Assembly (NCBI RefSeq): GCF_030815975.1
Contig: NZ_JAUSXL010000002.1
Location: forward strand, 2,518,501 to 2,582,500
From: Variovorax paradoxus
GTDB taxonomy: Bacteria > Pseudomonadota > Gammaproteobacteria > Burkholderiales > Burkholderiaceae_C
Length of the DNA: 64,000 nt
Direction: 5' to 3'
Numbering within the stretch: position 1 is the first letter of the stretch; each line of letters begins with the position of its first letter. Position numbers and translations under genes: made by a program. Positions 57,356 to 64,000 of the stretch are shown here, one piece after another. A model generated the notes under the pieces. It searched no databases and was not told the DNA's origin. It worked only from the letters and a program-made list of their open reading frames with translations.

Positions 57356-57727
57356 ATGCACCTGCTGCGACACCACCCCCGCTTCCTCGGCCTCGTCGGC
57401 CGCTGGGTGCTGCTGTGGTTCGCGCTCTCGATCGGCGCTGCGGTGGCCTCGCCGATCGTGCATCCCCAGGCCATCGAACTGGTGTGCTCGAGCGCCGGCT
57501 CGATCAAGGCGGTGGTCCACACCGAAGATGGCGTGCAGGAGATGGGCGCCTCGCACATGGACTGCCCGCTGTGCGTGCTGACCGGCGCTCCGCCGCCGTC
57601 GCCGTCCGCTGCTGCTTTCGATCTTCCCCTGCCGCTGGGCCGCGTGGTCCAGTCCATTCCCGCCGCGCGCCTTGCCGCGGCCACCGCCGCGCCGCTGCCG
57701 GCGCGCGGACCTCCCGCCTTCTCCTGA
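57356..57727 (+). CDS. DUF2946-like small protein, probably copper-related
   Basis: A 123-residue protein. A hydrophobic N-terminal segment (WVLLWFALSIGAAVASP) is followed by a short domain with the pattern ELVCSSAGSIKAVV and the Cys pair SHMDCPLCVLTG, typical of DUF2946 proteins found beside copper and TonB-receptor genes. The H-M-x-C-x-x-C cluster could bind a metal. It lies 11 bp after the TraB gene and 83 bp before the TonB receptor. Confidence 0.75.
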   Translation: MHLLRHHPRFLGLVGRWVLLWFALSIGAAVASPIVHPQAIELVCSSAGSIKAVVHTEDGVQEMGASHMDCPLCVLTGAPPPSPSAAAFDLPLPLGRVVQSIPAARLAAATAAPLPARGPPAFS

Positions 57728-57810
57728 AGCTGTCAAAACCGTCGCTGCATGCGCTCGATAGAAGAGTGCATGCGGTCTGTCCGGCTTGAAGTTCGTGGAG
57801 CAGGTCCCCT

Positions 57811-60129
57811 GTGAAAAAGCATTCCCGCGCCGTGGCAATCGCCATGGCATTCCCCCTTGGCTCGCCCGTGTGGGCGCAAATCGCGCCTGATCCGTCCGCT
57901 GGCGGCGGCGGTGCGCGCACCCTGAGCACCGTCACGGTCAGCGACGGCCGCCCGACCTCGCTGCCGGCCCGGATCCCGACCACCGTCGAGGGCACGACGC
58001 ACGAGCAGATCGCTGAAACCGTCAACGCGACCGACAGCGAAGACGCGCTCAAGTACCTGCCCAGCCTGGTGGTGCGCAAGCGCTACATCGGCGATTTCAA
58101 CCATGCGGTGCTCGCCACGCGCGCCTCGGGCACGGGCAACAGCGCGCGCTCGATGGTGTATGCCGACGGCATCATGCTGTCGAACCCGCTGGGCAACGGC
58201 GCCACTTATGCGCCGCGCTGGGGCATGGTGTCGCCCGAAGAGATCGAGCGCGTCGATGTGCTCTACGGGCCGTTCTCGGCGGCCTACCCGGGCAACTCGG
58301 CTGGCGCCGTGGTCGACTACCTGACGCGCATGCCCACGAAGCTCGAAGCACACGTCAAGCTCAGCGGCTTCGCCTCGAACTTCGACCTGTACAACAGCCA
58401 CTCGTCGCCTGCGGGCCAGCAGCTCGAACTCTCGCTGGGCAGCCGCAGCGGCGACTGGTCGTGGTGGCTCAGCGCCTCGCGCACCCACAGCAAGGGGCAG
58501 GCGCTGGTGTTCGGCAACCGGCTCGTGAGCGCCGGCACCCTGGGCAATGCCGGCACGCCGGTCACCGGCGCGGTGTTGGGCATCAACCCGTCGAATCAGC
58601 CTTGGTGGCTGGTGGGCGGCTCGACAATCTACGACACCACGCAGGAGCAGGCCAAGCTCAAGCTGGCCTACGACTTCTCTCCCACCGTGCGCGCCACCTA
58701 CACGCTCGGCGCCTGGAACAACACCACGCACGGCGGCGTCGACACCTACCTGCGCGATGCCTTCGGCCGGCCGGTGTATGCGGGGCGCGTGAACGTCGCG
58801 GGGCGAAGCTACAACCTCGATGCGCCGAGCGCCGCCCTGGCGCCGACCGAGACCGCGCTCACGCACTACATGCACGGCCTTTCGGTGAAGAGCCACACCG
58901 GCGGCATGTTCGACTGGGAGCTGGCCGCAAGCCTGTTCGACTATGCGCGCGACACCTCGCGCACGCCGACCACGCCCCTGCCCGGCGCCTTCAATGGCGG
59001 ACCGGGCCGCACCACCGACATGGGCGGCTCGGGCTGGCACACCTTCAAGGCCGCCGGAACCTGGCGGCCCACCGGCTCGGCCGACGGCGTAGGCGCGCAT
59101 GTGGTCGACTTCGGCTTCCAGCAGGACACGGCCCGCCTGCGCACCGGCGTCGGCAACACGCTCGACTGGATCGCCGGGCCGGCCGTGGCGCCGTTCTCCG
59201 CCTTCAACGGCAACACCCGATTGCAGTCGCTCTACGTGCAGGACACCTGGCGCTTCGCCAAGGACTGGAAGACCACGCTCGGGCTGCGCCACGAACGATG
59301 GGAGGCCTACGGCGGCCAGCTCGGCAACGCGACGAAGCTGCTCGACTTCGCGCCCCGCAAAAACAGCTACGACTCGCCCAAGGCCGCCCTCGCCTGGCAA
59401 GCTACCCCGAACTGGCTGCTCAAGGCATCGACCGGCCGCGCGGTGCGGATGCCCACTGTCAGCGAGCTCTACCAGGGCTCGATCGACGGCAGCCGCATCG
59501 TCAACACCGATCCGAACCTGCGGCCGGAGCGCTCGTGGACCACGGAACTCAGCGCCGAGCGCGACCTGAAAGGCTGGGGGCTCGACGGCGTGCTGCGCAC
59601 CACGCTCTTCTTCGAGAACACGAAAGATGCGCTCTACAGCCAGGCCCTCACCAATCTTGTGAGCACGGTGCAGAACGTCGATGCCATCCGCACGCGGGGC
59701 CTCGAAGTGGCGCTGAACGCGGTCGACGTGGGCCTGAAAGGCCTGGACCTGAGCGGCAGCCTCACGCTGACGCGCTCGAAGATCGCGGCCAACGGCGGTT
59801 TTCCCGCCAGCGTCGGCCGCGAACAGCCGCGCGTGCCGAAGGTGCGGGCCACGCTGCTCGCCACCTACCGGCCCGATGCGAGATGGAGCTACACCGTCGG
59901 CGCACGCTACAGCGGGCAGCAATACGGCACGCTCGACAACAGTGACGGCAACGGCGCGGCCTACACGGGCTTTTCGAAGTTCTTCGTGGTCGACGCGCGC
60001 ATGCGCTACCGGATCGACCGGCAGTGGAGCGCCGCCGTGGGCATCGACAACCTGAACAACAACAAGTACTGGGCCTTCCATCCCTATCCGCAACGCACCT
60101 ACGTGGCCGAACTCAAGTTCGACCTCTGA
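57811..60129 (+). CDS. TonB-dependent outer-membrane receptor, probable copper receptor
   Basis: A 772-residue receptor. The signal peptide ends near SPVWAQ. The plug domain has NATDSEDALKYLPSLVVRKR, RSMVYADGIMLSNPLG and the PEEIERVDVLYGPFSA motif. A 22-strand-type barrel follows, with PSVSELY-like and RPERSWTTE repeats and the end RTYVAELKFDL. The substrate is inferred as copper from the flanking DUF2946 and YcnI-PCuAC genes (compare OprC/NosA types); a siderophore role is the alternative. GTG at 57811 has only a weak GGAG site upstream. Confidence 0.88.
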   Translation: MKKHSRAVAIAMAFPLGSPVWAQIAPDPSAGGGGARTLSTVTVSDGRPTSLPARIPTTVEGTTHEQIAETVNATDSEDALKYLPSLVVRKRYIGDFNHAVLATRASGTGNSARSMVYADGIMLSNPLGNGATYAPRWGMVSPEEIERVDVLYGPFSAAYPGNSAGAVVDYLTRMPTKLEAHVKLSGFASNFDLYNSHSSPAGQQLELSLGSRSGDWSWWLSASRTHSKGQALVFGNRLVSAGTLGNAGTPVTGAVLGINPSNQPWWLVGGSTIYDTTQEQAKLKLAYDFSPTVRATYTLGAWNNTTHGGVDTYLRDAFGRPVYAGRVNVAGRSYNLDAPSAALAPTETALTHYMHGLSVKSHTGGMFDWELAASLFDYARDTSRTPTTPLPGAFNGGPGRTTDMGGSGWHTFKAAGTWRPTGSADGVGAHVVDFGFQQDTARLRTGVGNTLDWIAGPAVAPFSAFNGNTRLQSLYVQDTWRFAKDWKTTLGLRHERWEAYGGQLGNATKLLDFAPRKNSYDSPKAALAWQATPNWLLKASTGRAVRMPTVSELYQGSIDGSRIVNTDPNLRPERSWTTELSAERDLKGWGLDGVLRTTLFFENTKDALYSQALTNLVSTVQNVDAIRTRGLEVALNAVDVGLKGLDLSGSLTLTRSKIAANGGFPASVGREQPRVPKVRATLLATYRPDARWSYTVGARYSGQQYGTLDNSDGNGAAYTGFSKFFVVDARMRYRIDRQWSAAVGIDNLNNNKYWAFHPYPQRTYVAELKFDL

Positions 60130-60165
60130 TCCTTTTCATCCCGCTTTCTTCAAGGAGTTCCGACA

Positions 60166-61074
60166 ATGAACCACCCCCGCACCCTCCTCAAGACCGCCGC
60201 CGCATGCGCCCTGCTGGCAGGCACGGCCGCCGCGTTCGCCCATGTCACCTTGCCGCGCGGCGGCGCCACCGTCGGCAGCGACTACGACGCCGCCTTCCGC
60301 GTGGGCCACGCCTGCGAAGGTGCCAAGGCCACCACCGGACTGGCCGTGCGCCTGCCCAAGGGTTTTCTCCTGAGCGACGCGCAGGCGCGCAAGGGCTGGA
60401 AGCTCGACGTGCAGAAGAACACCGGCGATGGCGAAGTGCGCTGGACCGCGGAAAGCCCGCAAGCGGCGCTGCCCGCCAATGAGCGCGCCGAGTTCGTGCT
60501 GCGCGGCAAGCTCCCCGGCACGCCCGGACCGCTGTGGTTCAAGGTGCTGCAGACCTGCGACGTAGGCAGCGTCGACTGGGCCGATGTGCCGGCCTCGGGC
60601 AACTCGACCGCGGGGCTCAAGAGCCCTGCGGCCAGGCTCGACGTGGTGGCGCAGGGCGTGGCCACGGTCGATGTGCGCGATGGCTGGGTGCGCCAGTCGG
60701 TGCCGGGCCAGAGCGGCACCGGGGCCTTCATGAAGCTCACGGCGCCCACCGGCGCCAGGCTGGTCGGCATCTCGACGCCGGCCGCCGGCGTGGCCGAGGT
60801 GCACGAGATGAAGATGGAAGGCGACACCATGAAGATGCGCGAACTGACCACCGGCCTCGACCTGCCCGCCGGGCAGACCGTGGAACTCAAACCGGGCGGC
60901 TACCACGTGATGATGATGGACCTGAAGCAGGCGCTGGCCAAGGGTTCGACCGTGCCCATGACGCTCCGCTTCGAGGATGCGAAGGGCCAGAAGACCTCGC
61001 TCGAACTGAACCTGCCGGTGGGCGCGCCGGCGGGCGCCGAAGCGGCCGCGCCGGTCCATCAGCACAAGCACTGA
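60166..61074 (+). CDS. YcnI (DUF1775)-PCuAC copper chaperone fusion
   Basis: A 302-residue periplasmic protein. The signal peptide ends at AFAHVTLPRGG, leaving His as the mature N-terminus, the Cu ligand of YcnI. Residues ~25-150 are DUF1775 (FRVGHACEGAKATTGLAVRLP, WFKVLQTCDVG). Residues ~165-285 are PCuAC (GTGAFMKLTAPTG, then HEMKMEGDTMKMREL, and GGYHVMMMDL), giving the H-M-M-H-M copper site. The protein ends in HQHKH. It would receive copper from the TonB receptor and pass it to, for example, cytochrome oxidase assembly. It starts 36 bp after the receptor gene. Confidence 0.9.
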   Translation: MNHPRTLLKTAAACALLAGTAAAFAHVTLPRGGATVGSDYDAAFRVGHACEGAKATTGLAVRLPKGFLLSDAQARKGWKLDVQKNTGDGEVRWTAESPQAALPANERAEFVLRGKLPGTPGPLWFKVLQTCDVGSVDWADVPASGNSTAGLKSPAARLDVVAQGVATVDVRDGWVRQSVPGQSGTGAFMKLTAPTGARLVGISTPAAGVAEVHEMKMEGDTMKMRELTTGLDLPAGQTVELKPGGYHVMMMDLKQALAKGSTVPMTLRFEDAKGQKTSLELNLPVGAPAGAEAAAPVHQHKH

Positions 61075-61084
61075 CGGCTGCGCC

Positions 61085-62836
61085 CTACAGCAGCTGGTCC
61101 GGCGCCAGCGGACCGAACAGCCTGAGCAGCAGGCGCAGGCTCAGGCTGGCGTCGGGCTCGGTGGAGGTGTCCTTCAGCCCGCTGCCTTGGGGCGCCCGCC
61201 AGACCAGCGAGCCGTCGTTCAATTCGACGCGCCATGAGCCCTCGCGCATGCCGCGCTCGATCTGGGCGGACGCCGCGCGGGAGAGCTCGGCGCTTCGCAC
61301 GAGGAGGGCGATTTCGGTGTTCTGCAGCTGCGAGCGCAGGTCGAGGTTCATCGAGCCGACCACCAGCAACTGGCCGTCCATCACCAGCACCTTCGAGTGC
61401 AGCATCGAGCGCGATTCGCCGAGGCTGCCGCCGCTGCCCGACGAGCCGAAGGCGTTGCCGACGCTGGCCTGCTCGCTGCGCAACTCGTAAAGCTCGACGC
61501 CGATCTTGAGCAGTTCCTCGCGATGGCGGGAGTAGCCGACATGCGCCACCGGCGCGTCGTTCGAAGACAGCGAGTTGGTCAGCACCCGGATGCGCACCCC
61601 CCGGCTGTGAGCCGCCGCAAAGGCTTGCTTCATGTCCGGGCCGGGCACGAAATAAGGCGAAATGACGAGCAGATCGCTGCGCGCCTGCCCGATCAGCTGC
61701 AACAGGCCCTCGACCACCGTGTCGCTGCCCGCGGCGACGTCGGAGCTGGCTTCGAGCGACGCCGCGCGCCGCGACGAGCTGGCAGCATCCCCGGGCTGGC
61801 TCACCACCAGGCCCGGCGCTTTCGTCTTCTCGGGGCCCTTGTCGGTCGGGATCTTTCCGGGCTGGTCGGCGAGCATCACCGCAGGCGCCCAGACGAATCG
61901 GGCGGTTCGCAGGTCCAGCGGTTTTTCGTCCCAGGCGCGGGCGAGCTGTGCCGGCGTGGGAGCCGCGCCGGCCTTCGGTTCCGTCCCGGGCGCTGCGGGC
62001 GACGGGGTGGCCGGCGGCGAGTTCTGCGCTTGGGCTGATTCGTCGGCCAGCTCCCGGTCGGCCTGTTGCGCGCGTTCGCGGATGGCCTCCAGCTCGCTGC
62101 GCTTGACCAGCGACTGGACGGGATAGGCGCGTTCGTTGTTCCAGTAGCTGTCGAAGCTGCGCGACAGGTCCCGCACGATCGGCCCGGCCGCCAGGATGTC
62201 GACGTCGATGTAGTTGCCCTTCAGCGCGTTGCCGAAATAGGCATCGCCCAGGTTGCGCCCGCCGGTGACGCCGAGCACGTTGTCGGCGAGAAAAAGCTTG
62301 TTGTGCATCCGCTGCTGGATCCGGGAGGCATCGCCGATCGAGTTGAGAAGGCGCGCCAACGAAGCTCCGCGCGCGCCGGCCAGCGGATTGAACAGGCGCA
62401 TCTCGATGTTGGGCACGAACGCCAGGCCCAGCACCAGCGCGTCGCGCCCGGTGCTGTGCAGATCGTCGAGCAGGATCCGCACGCGCACGCCGCGCTCGGC
62501 CGCCGCCCGGATTCCACGCACTAGCCGGCCGGTGCTGGCGTCGGCGTGGATGGCGTAGTACTGCAGGTCGAGCGTCTTCTGTGCGCCTTCAATCAGCGCG
62601 AGCCGGCTGCCGTAGGCGGCGGGAGGCCCCGCGAGCAGCAGGAAGCCGGATTCGAACCGCGCCGCATCGGCCTTGCGCCGCTGCTGCACCAATGCCTCCA
62701 GCGCAGTGCCGTTGGGCGAGGCGAGTGCGGTCGATACGGGCCGGTCGACGTGCTCGGGCAGTTGTGCGCAAGCGCCCTGCAGAACGAGGACAAGAAGCGC
62801 AATGGATCGGCCAAAGAGCACGTAGATGGAAGACAT
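61085..62836 (-). CDS. phospholipase D/cardiolipin synthase-like lipoprotein
   Basis: A 583-residue protein with a lipobox at the N-terminus (LLVLVLQGACAQ), so probably a lipoprotein. Two HKD motifs are visible: MHNKLFLADNVLGVTGG near residue 177 and MLHSKVLVMDGQLLVVGSMN near residue 478. Both are complete, so phosphatidyltransferase or phospholipase activity is likely (ClsC-type or extracellular PLD). A low-complexity Ser/Ala/Pro insert lies at residues ~262-302. Start at 62836. Convergent with the copper chaperone gene, 10 bp apart. Confidence 0.88.
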   Translation of the reverse strand: MSSIYVLFGRSIALLVLVLQGACAQLPEHVDRPVSTALASPNGTALEALVQQRRKADAARFESGFLLLAGPPAAYGSRLALIEGAQKTLDLQYYAIHADASTGRLVRGIRAAAERGVRVRILLDDLHSTGRDALVLGLAFVPNIEMRLFNPLAGARGASLARLLNSIGDASRIQQRMHNKLFLADNVLGVTGGRNLGDAYFGNALKGNYIDVDILAAGPIVRDLSRSFDSYWNNERAYPVQSLVKRSELEAIRERAQQADRELADESAQAQNSPPATPSPAAPGTEPKAGAAPTPAQLARAWDEKPLDLRTARFVWAPAVMLADQPGKIPTDKGPEKTKAPGLVVSQPGDAASSSRRAASLEASSDVAAGSDTVVEGLLQLIGQARSDLLVISPYFVPGPDMKQAFAAAHSRGVRIRVLTNSLSSNDAPVAHVGYSRHREELLKIGVELYELRSEQASVGNAFGSSGSGGSLGESRSMLHSKVLVMDGQLLVVGSMNLDLRSQLQNTEIALLVRSAELSRAASAQIERGMREGSWRVELNDGSLVWRAPQGSGLKDTSTEPDASLSLRLLLRLFGPLAPDQLL

Positions 62837-62930
62837 GCGGCGTTCCCCGGAGCTTGGAAGCCGCATATATAGCTCAGTCGGCGCCGCCCCGGCGTGGGAC
62901 GGCGGGACAGTCCGGCGTAGAACCAATGAA

Positions 62931-64000
62931 CTAGCGCCCGGCGGACAGCTCCTCCTGGCGTTCCAGCGCCGCCAGCAGCTCGTCGTCGATCTGGGCATGG
63001 CGCTGGCTCAGTTCGGCCGCGCGCGAAGCGTCGGTGGCGTAGATCGCCCCGCCGTCGAGTTCGAGCATTTCGCCGATGCGCTTCTGCTCGGCTTCGAGCG
63101 CCTCGATTTGCGCCGGTAGCGCCTCGAGCTCGCGCTGTTCCTTGTAGCTGAGCTTCTTGCGCGCGGCCGTGGCCGGGCGCGTGGGCGTTGTTGGCTCGGC
63201 CGCGACCGGGGCCGGAGCCAGTGCCGACGCAGCGGGAGGCGGGGCGCCGGCAGCCTGCCGTTGCTCCGCGATCTCGCGCGAGCGCTTCGACTGGATCAAC
63301 CAGTCCTGCACGCTGCCCTCGTATTCGCGCCAATGGCCGTCACCCTCGAAGGCGATCGTGCTGGTCACCACGTTGTCCAGGAAGGTGCGGTCGTGGCTGA
63401 CCAGGAAAACGGTGCCGTCGTAGTCCTGCAGCAGGCTCTCCAGCAGTTCCAGCGTGTCGATGTCCAGATCGTTGGTCGGCTCGTCGAGCACCAGCACGTT
63501 GGCCGGACGCGCGAACAGGCGCGCCAGCAGCAGCCGGTTGCGCTCTCCGCCGCTCAGGGAGCGAACCGGCGAATTGGCGCGCGCCGGAGAGAAGAGAAAA
63601 TCCGAAAGATAGCTCTTCACGTGCTTGCGCTGGTTGCCGATCTCGATCCATTCGCTGCCCGGGCTGATGAAGTCCTCCAGCGTCGCGTCGAGGTCGAGCT
63701 TGTCGCGCATCTGGTCGAAATACGCCACCTGCAGGTTGGTGCCCCGGCGGATCTTGCCGCTGTCGGGTTCGAGCTCGCCCAGGATCAGCTTGAGCAGCGT
63801 GGTCTTGCCCGCGCCATTGGGGCCCAGCAGGCCGACCTTGTCGCCGCGCAGGATGGTGCCCGTGAATTTGCGGATCACGGTCTTTTCGCCGAAGGACTTG
63901 GTCGCCTCGGTGAGCTCGGCCACGATCTTGCCGCTGCTCTGGCCCGACGCAACGTCCATATTGACGCTGCCCTGGACCTCCCGGCGCGCTGTGCGGCTCG
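62931..64000 (-). CDS. uup: ABC-F family ATPase (Uup type), N-terminus beyond window edge
   Basis: The visible part is the second half of a two-ATPase soluble ABC-F protein: linker (RREVQGSVNMDV), Walker A GLLGPNGAGKTTLLKLIL, signature VRSLSGGERNRLLLARL, Walker B VLVLDEPTNDLDI, switch His SHDRTF. It ends with a ~90-residue Ala/Pro linker plus C-terminal coiled coil (YKEQRELEALPAQIEALEAEQKR) characteristic of Uup, which binds DNA or ribosomes. The frame is open to the window edge, so the ATG at 63959 is internal. Confidence 0.92.
   Translation of the reverse strand, partial: SRTARREVQGSVNMDVASGQSSGKIVAELTEATKSFGEKTVIRKFTGTILRGDKVGLLGPNGAGKTTLLKLILGELEPDSGKIRRGTNLQVAYFDQMRDKLDLDATLEDFISPGSEWIEIGNQRKHVKSYLSDFLFSPARANSPVRSLSGGERNRLLLARLFARPANVLVLDEPTNDLDIDTLELLESLLQDYDGTVFLVSHDRTFLDNVVTSTIAFEGDGHWREYEGSVQDWLIQSKRSREIAEQRQAAGAPPPAASALAPAPVAAEPTTPTRPATAARKKLSYKEQRELEALPAQIEALEAEQKRIGEMLELDGGAIYATDASRAAELSQRHAQIDDELLAALERQEELSAGR

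Noticed and set aside
62865..62900. tRNA-like D-arm text (TATAGCTCAGTCGG) between the PLD and Uup genes
   Set aside because: No anticodon arm, T-arm or pairing acceptor stem follows at the right distance.

Overview
The window reads as a chromosome segment of a high-GC betaproteobacterium of the order Burkholderiales, most likely a Comamonadaceae member close to Variovorax. This rests on protein content and order (tufB-type tRNA cluster, secE-nusG-rplKAJL-rpoBC, rsmB-DUF4390-ntrY-ntrX, Bug-family binding protein, YcnI-PCuAC copper protein) and on strongly GC-biased third codon positions. The species is an inference; no 16S rRNA gene is present.

Layout. (1) 1-7.5 kb: the end of a chalcone-isomerase-like gene, then a tryptophan operon. 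It opens with a short leader peptide carrying a Trp-Pro-Trp codon run, followed by trpE, a GxxExxY-family gene, trpG, an L-threonine aldolase, a LysE-type exporter, trpD, trpC and ung. (2) 7.6-21.7 kb: tRNA-Tyr, tRNA-Gly, tRNA-Thr, tuf, tRNA-Trp, secE, nusG, rplK, rplA, rplJ, rplL, rpoB, rpoC and a strong terminator. (3) 21.7-27.6 kb: a LemA-like protein, rsmB, a DUF4390 protein, the NtrY sensor kinase and an unusually short NtrX-type regulator with no sigma-54 AAA+ domain. This block ends in tRNA-Phe.

(4) 27.6-44.4 kb: an accessory island. It starts directly after tRNA-Phe with insertion-sequence debris (IS66 and possibly IS701 fragments) and lower-GC DNA. Next come two methyltransferases, an NAD-dependent epimerase/dehydratase and a 1,813-residue protein. 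That protein joins a carbohydrate sulfotransferase, a 14-residue-repeat coiled coil, a WbsX-type domain, a GT2 glycosyltransferase and a GT4 glycosyltransferase. The island closes with a sulfate-activation block: cysD with a long N-terminal extension, an FAD/NAD(P)-binding protein, a cysN-cysC fusion and a divergent cysQ. Together these would supply PAPS, transfer sulfate to a glycan and remove PAP. A dedicated sulfated surface-polysaccharide system is therefore the main candidate for something new here.

(5) 44.4-64 kb: ordinary high-GC chromosome. It holds a chemoreceptor with almost no periplasmic domain and a CheR-tether C-terminus, an AHSA1/SRPBCC protein, an alpha/beta hydrolase, a DUF427 protein, an MscS-type channel, an unassigned protein with a PD-(D/E)XK-like motif, and a LuxR-type regulator divergent from a frameshifted FAD monooxygenase. 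These are followed by a DUF2783 protein, a Bug binding protein, a repeat-containing secreted protein, a VOC protein and a TraB/GumN protein. A probable copper-acquisition set (DUF2946, TonB receptor, YcnI-PCuAC fusion), a phospholipase-D-type lipoprotein and the 3' part of an ABC-F ATPase (Uup type) complete the window. All identities come from reading translated sequence and motifs; no database search was run.
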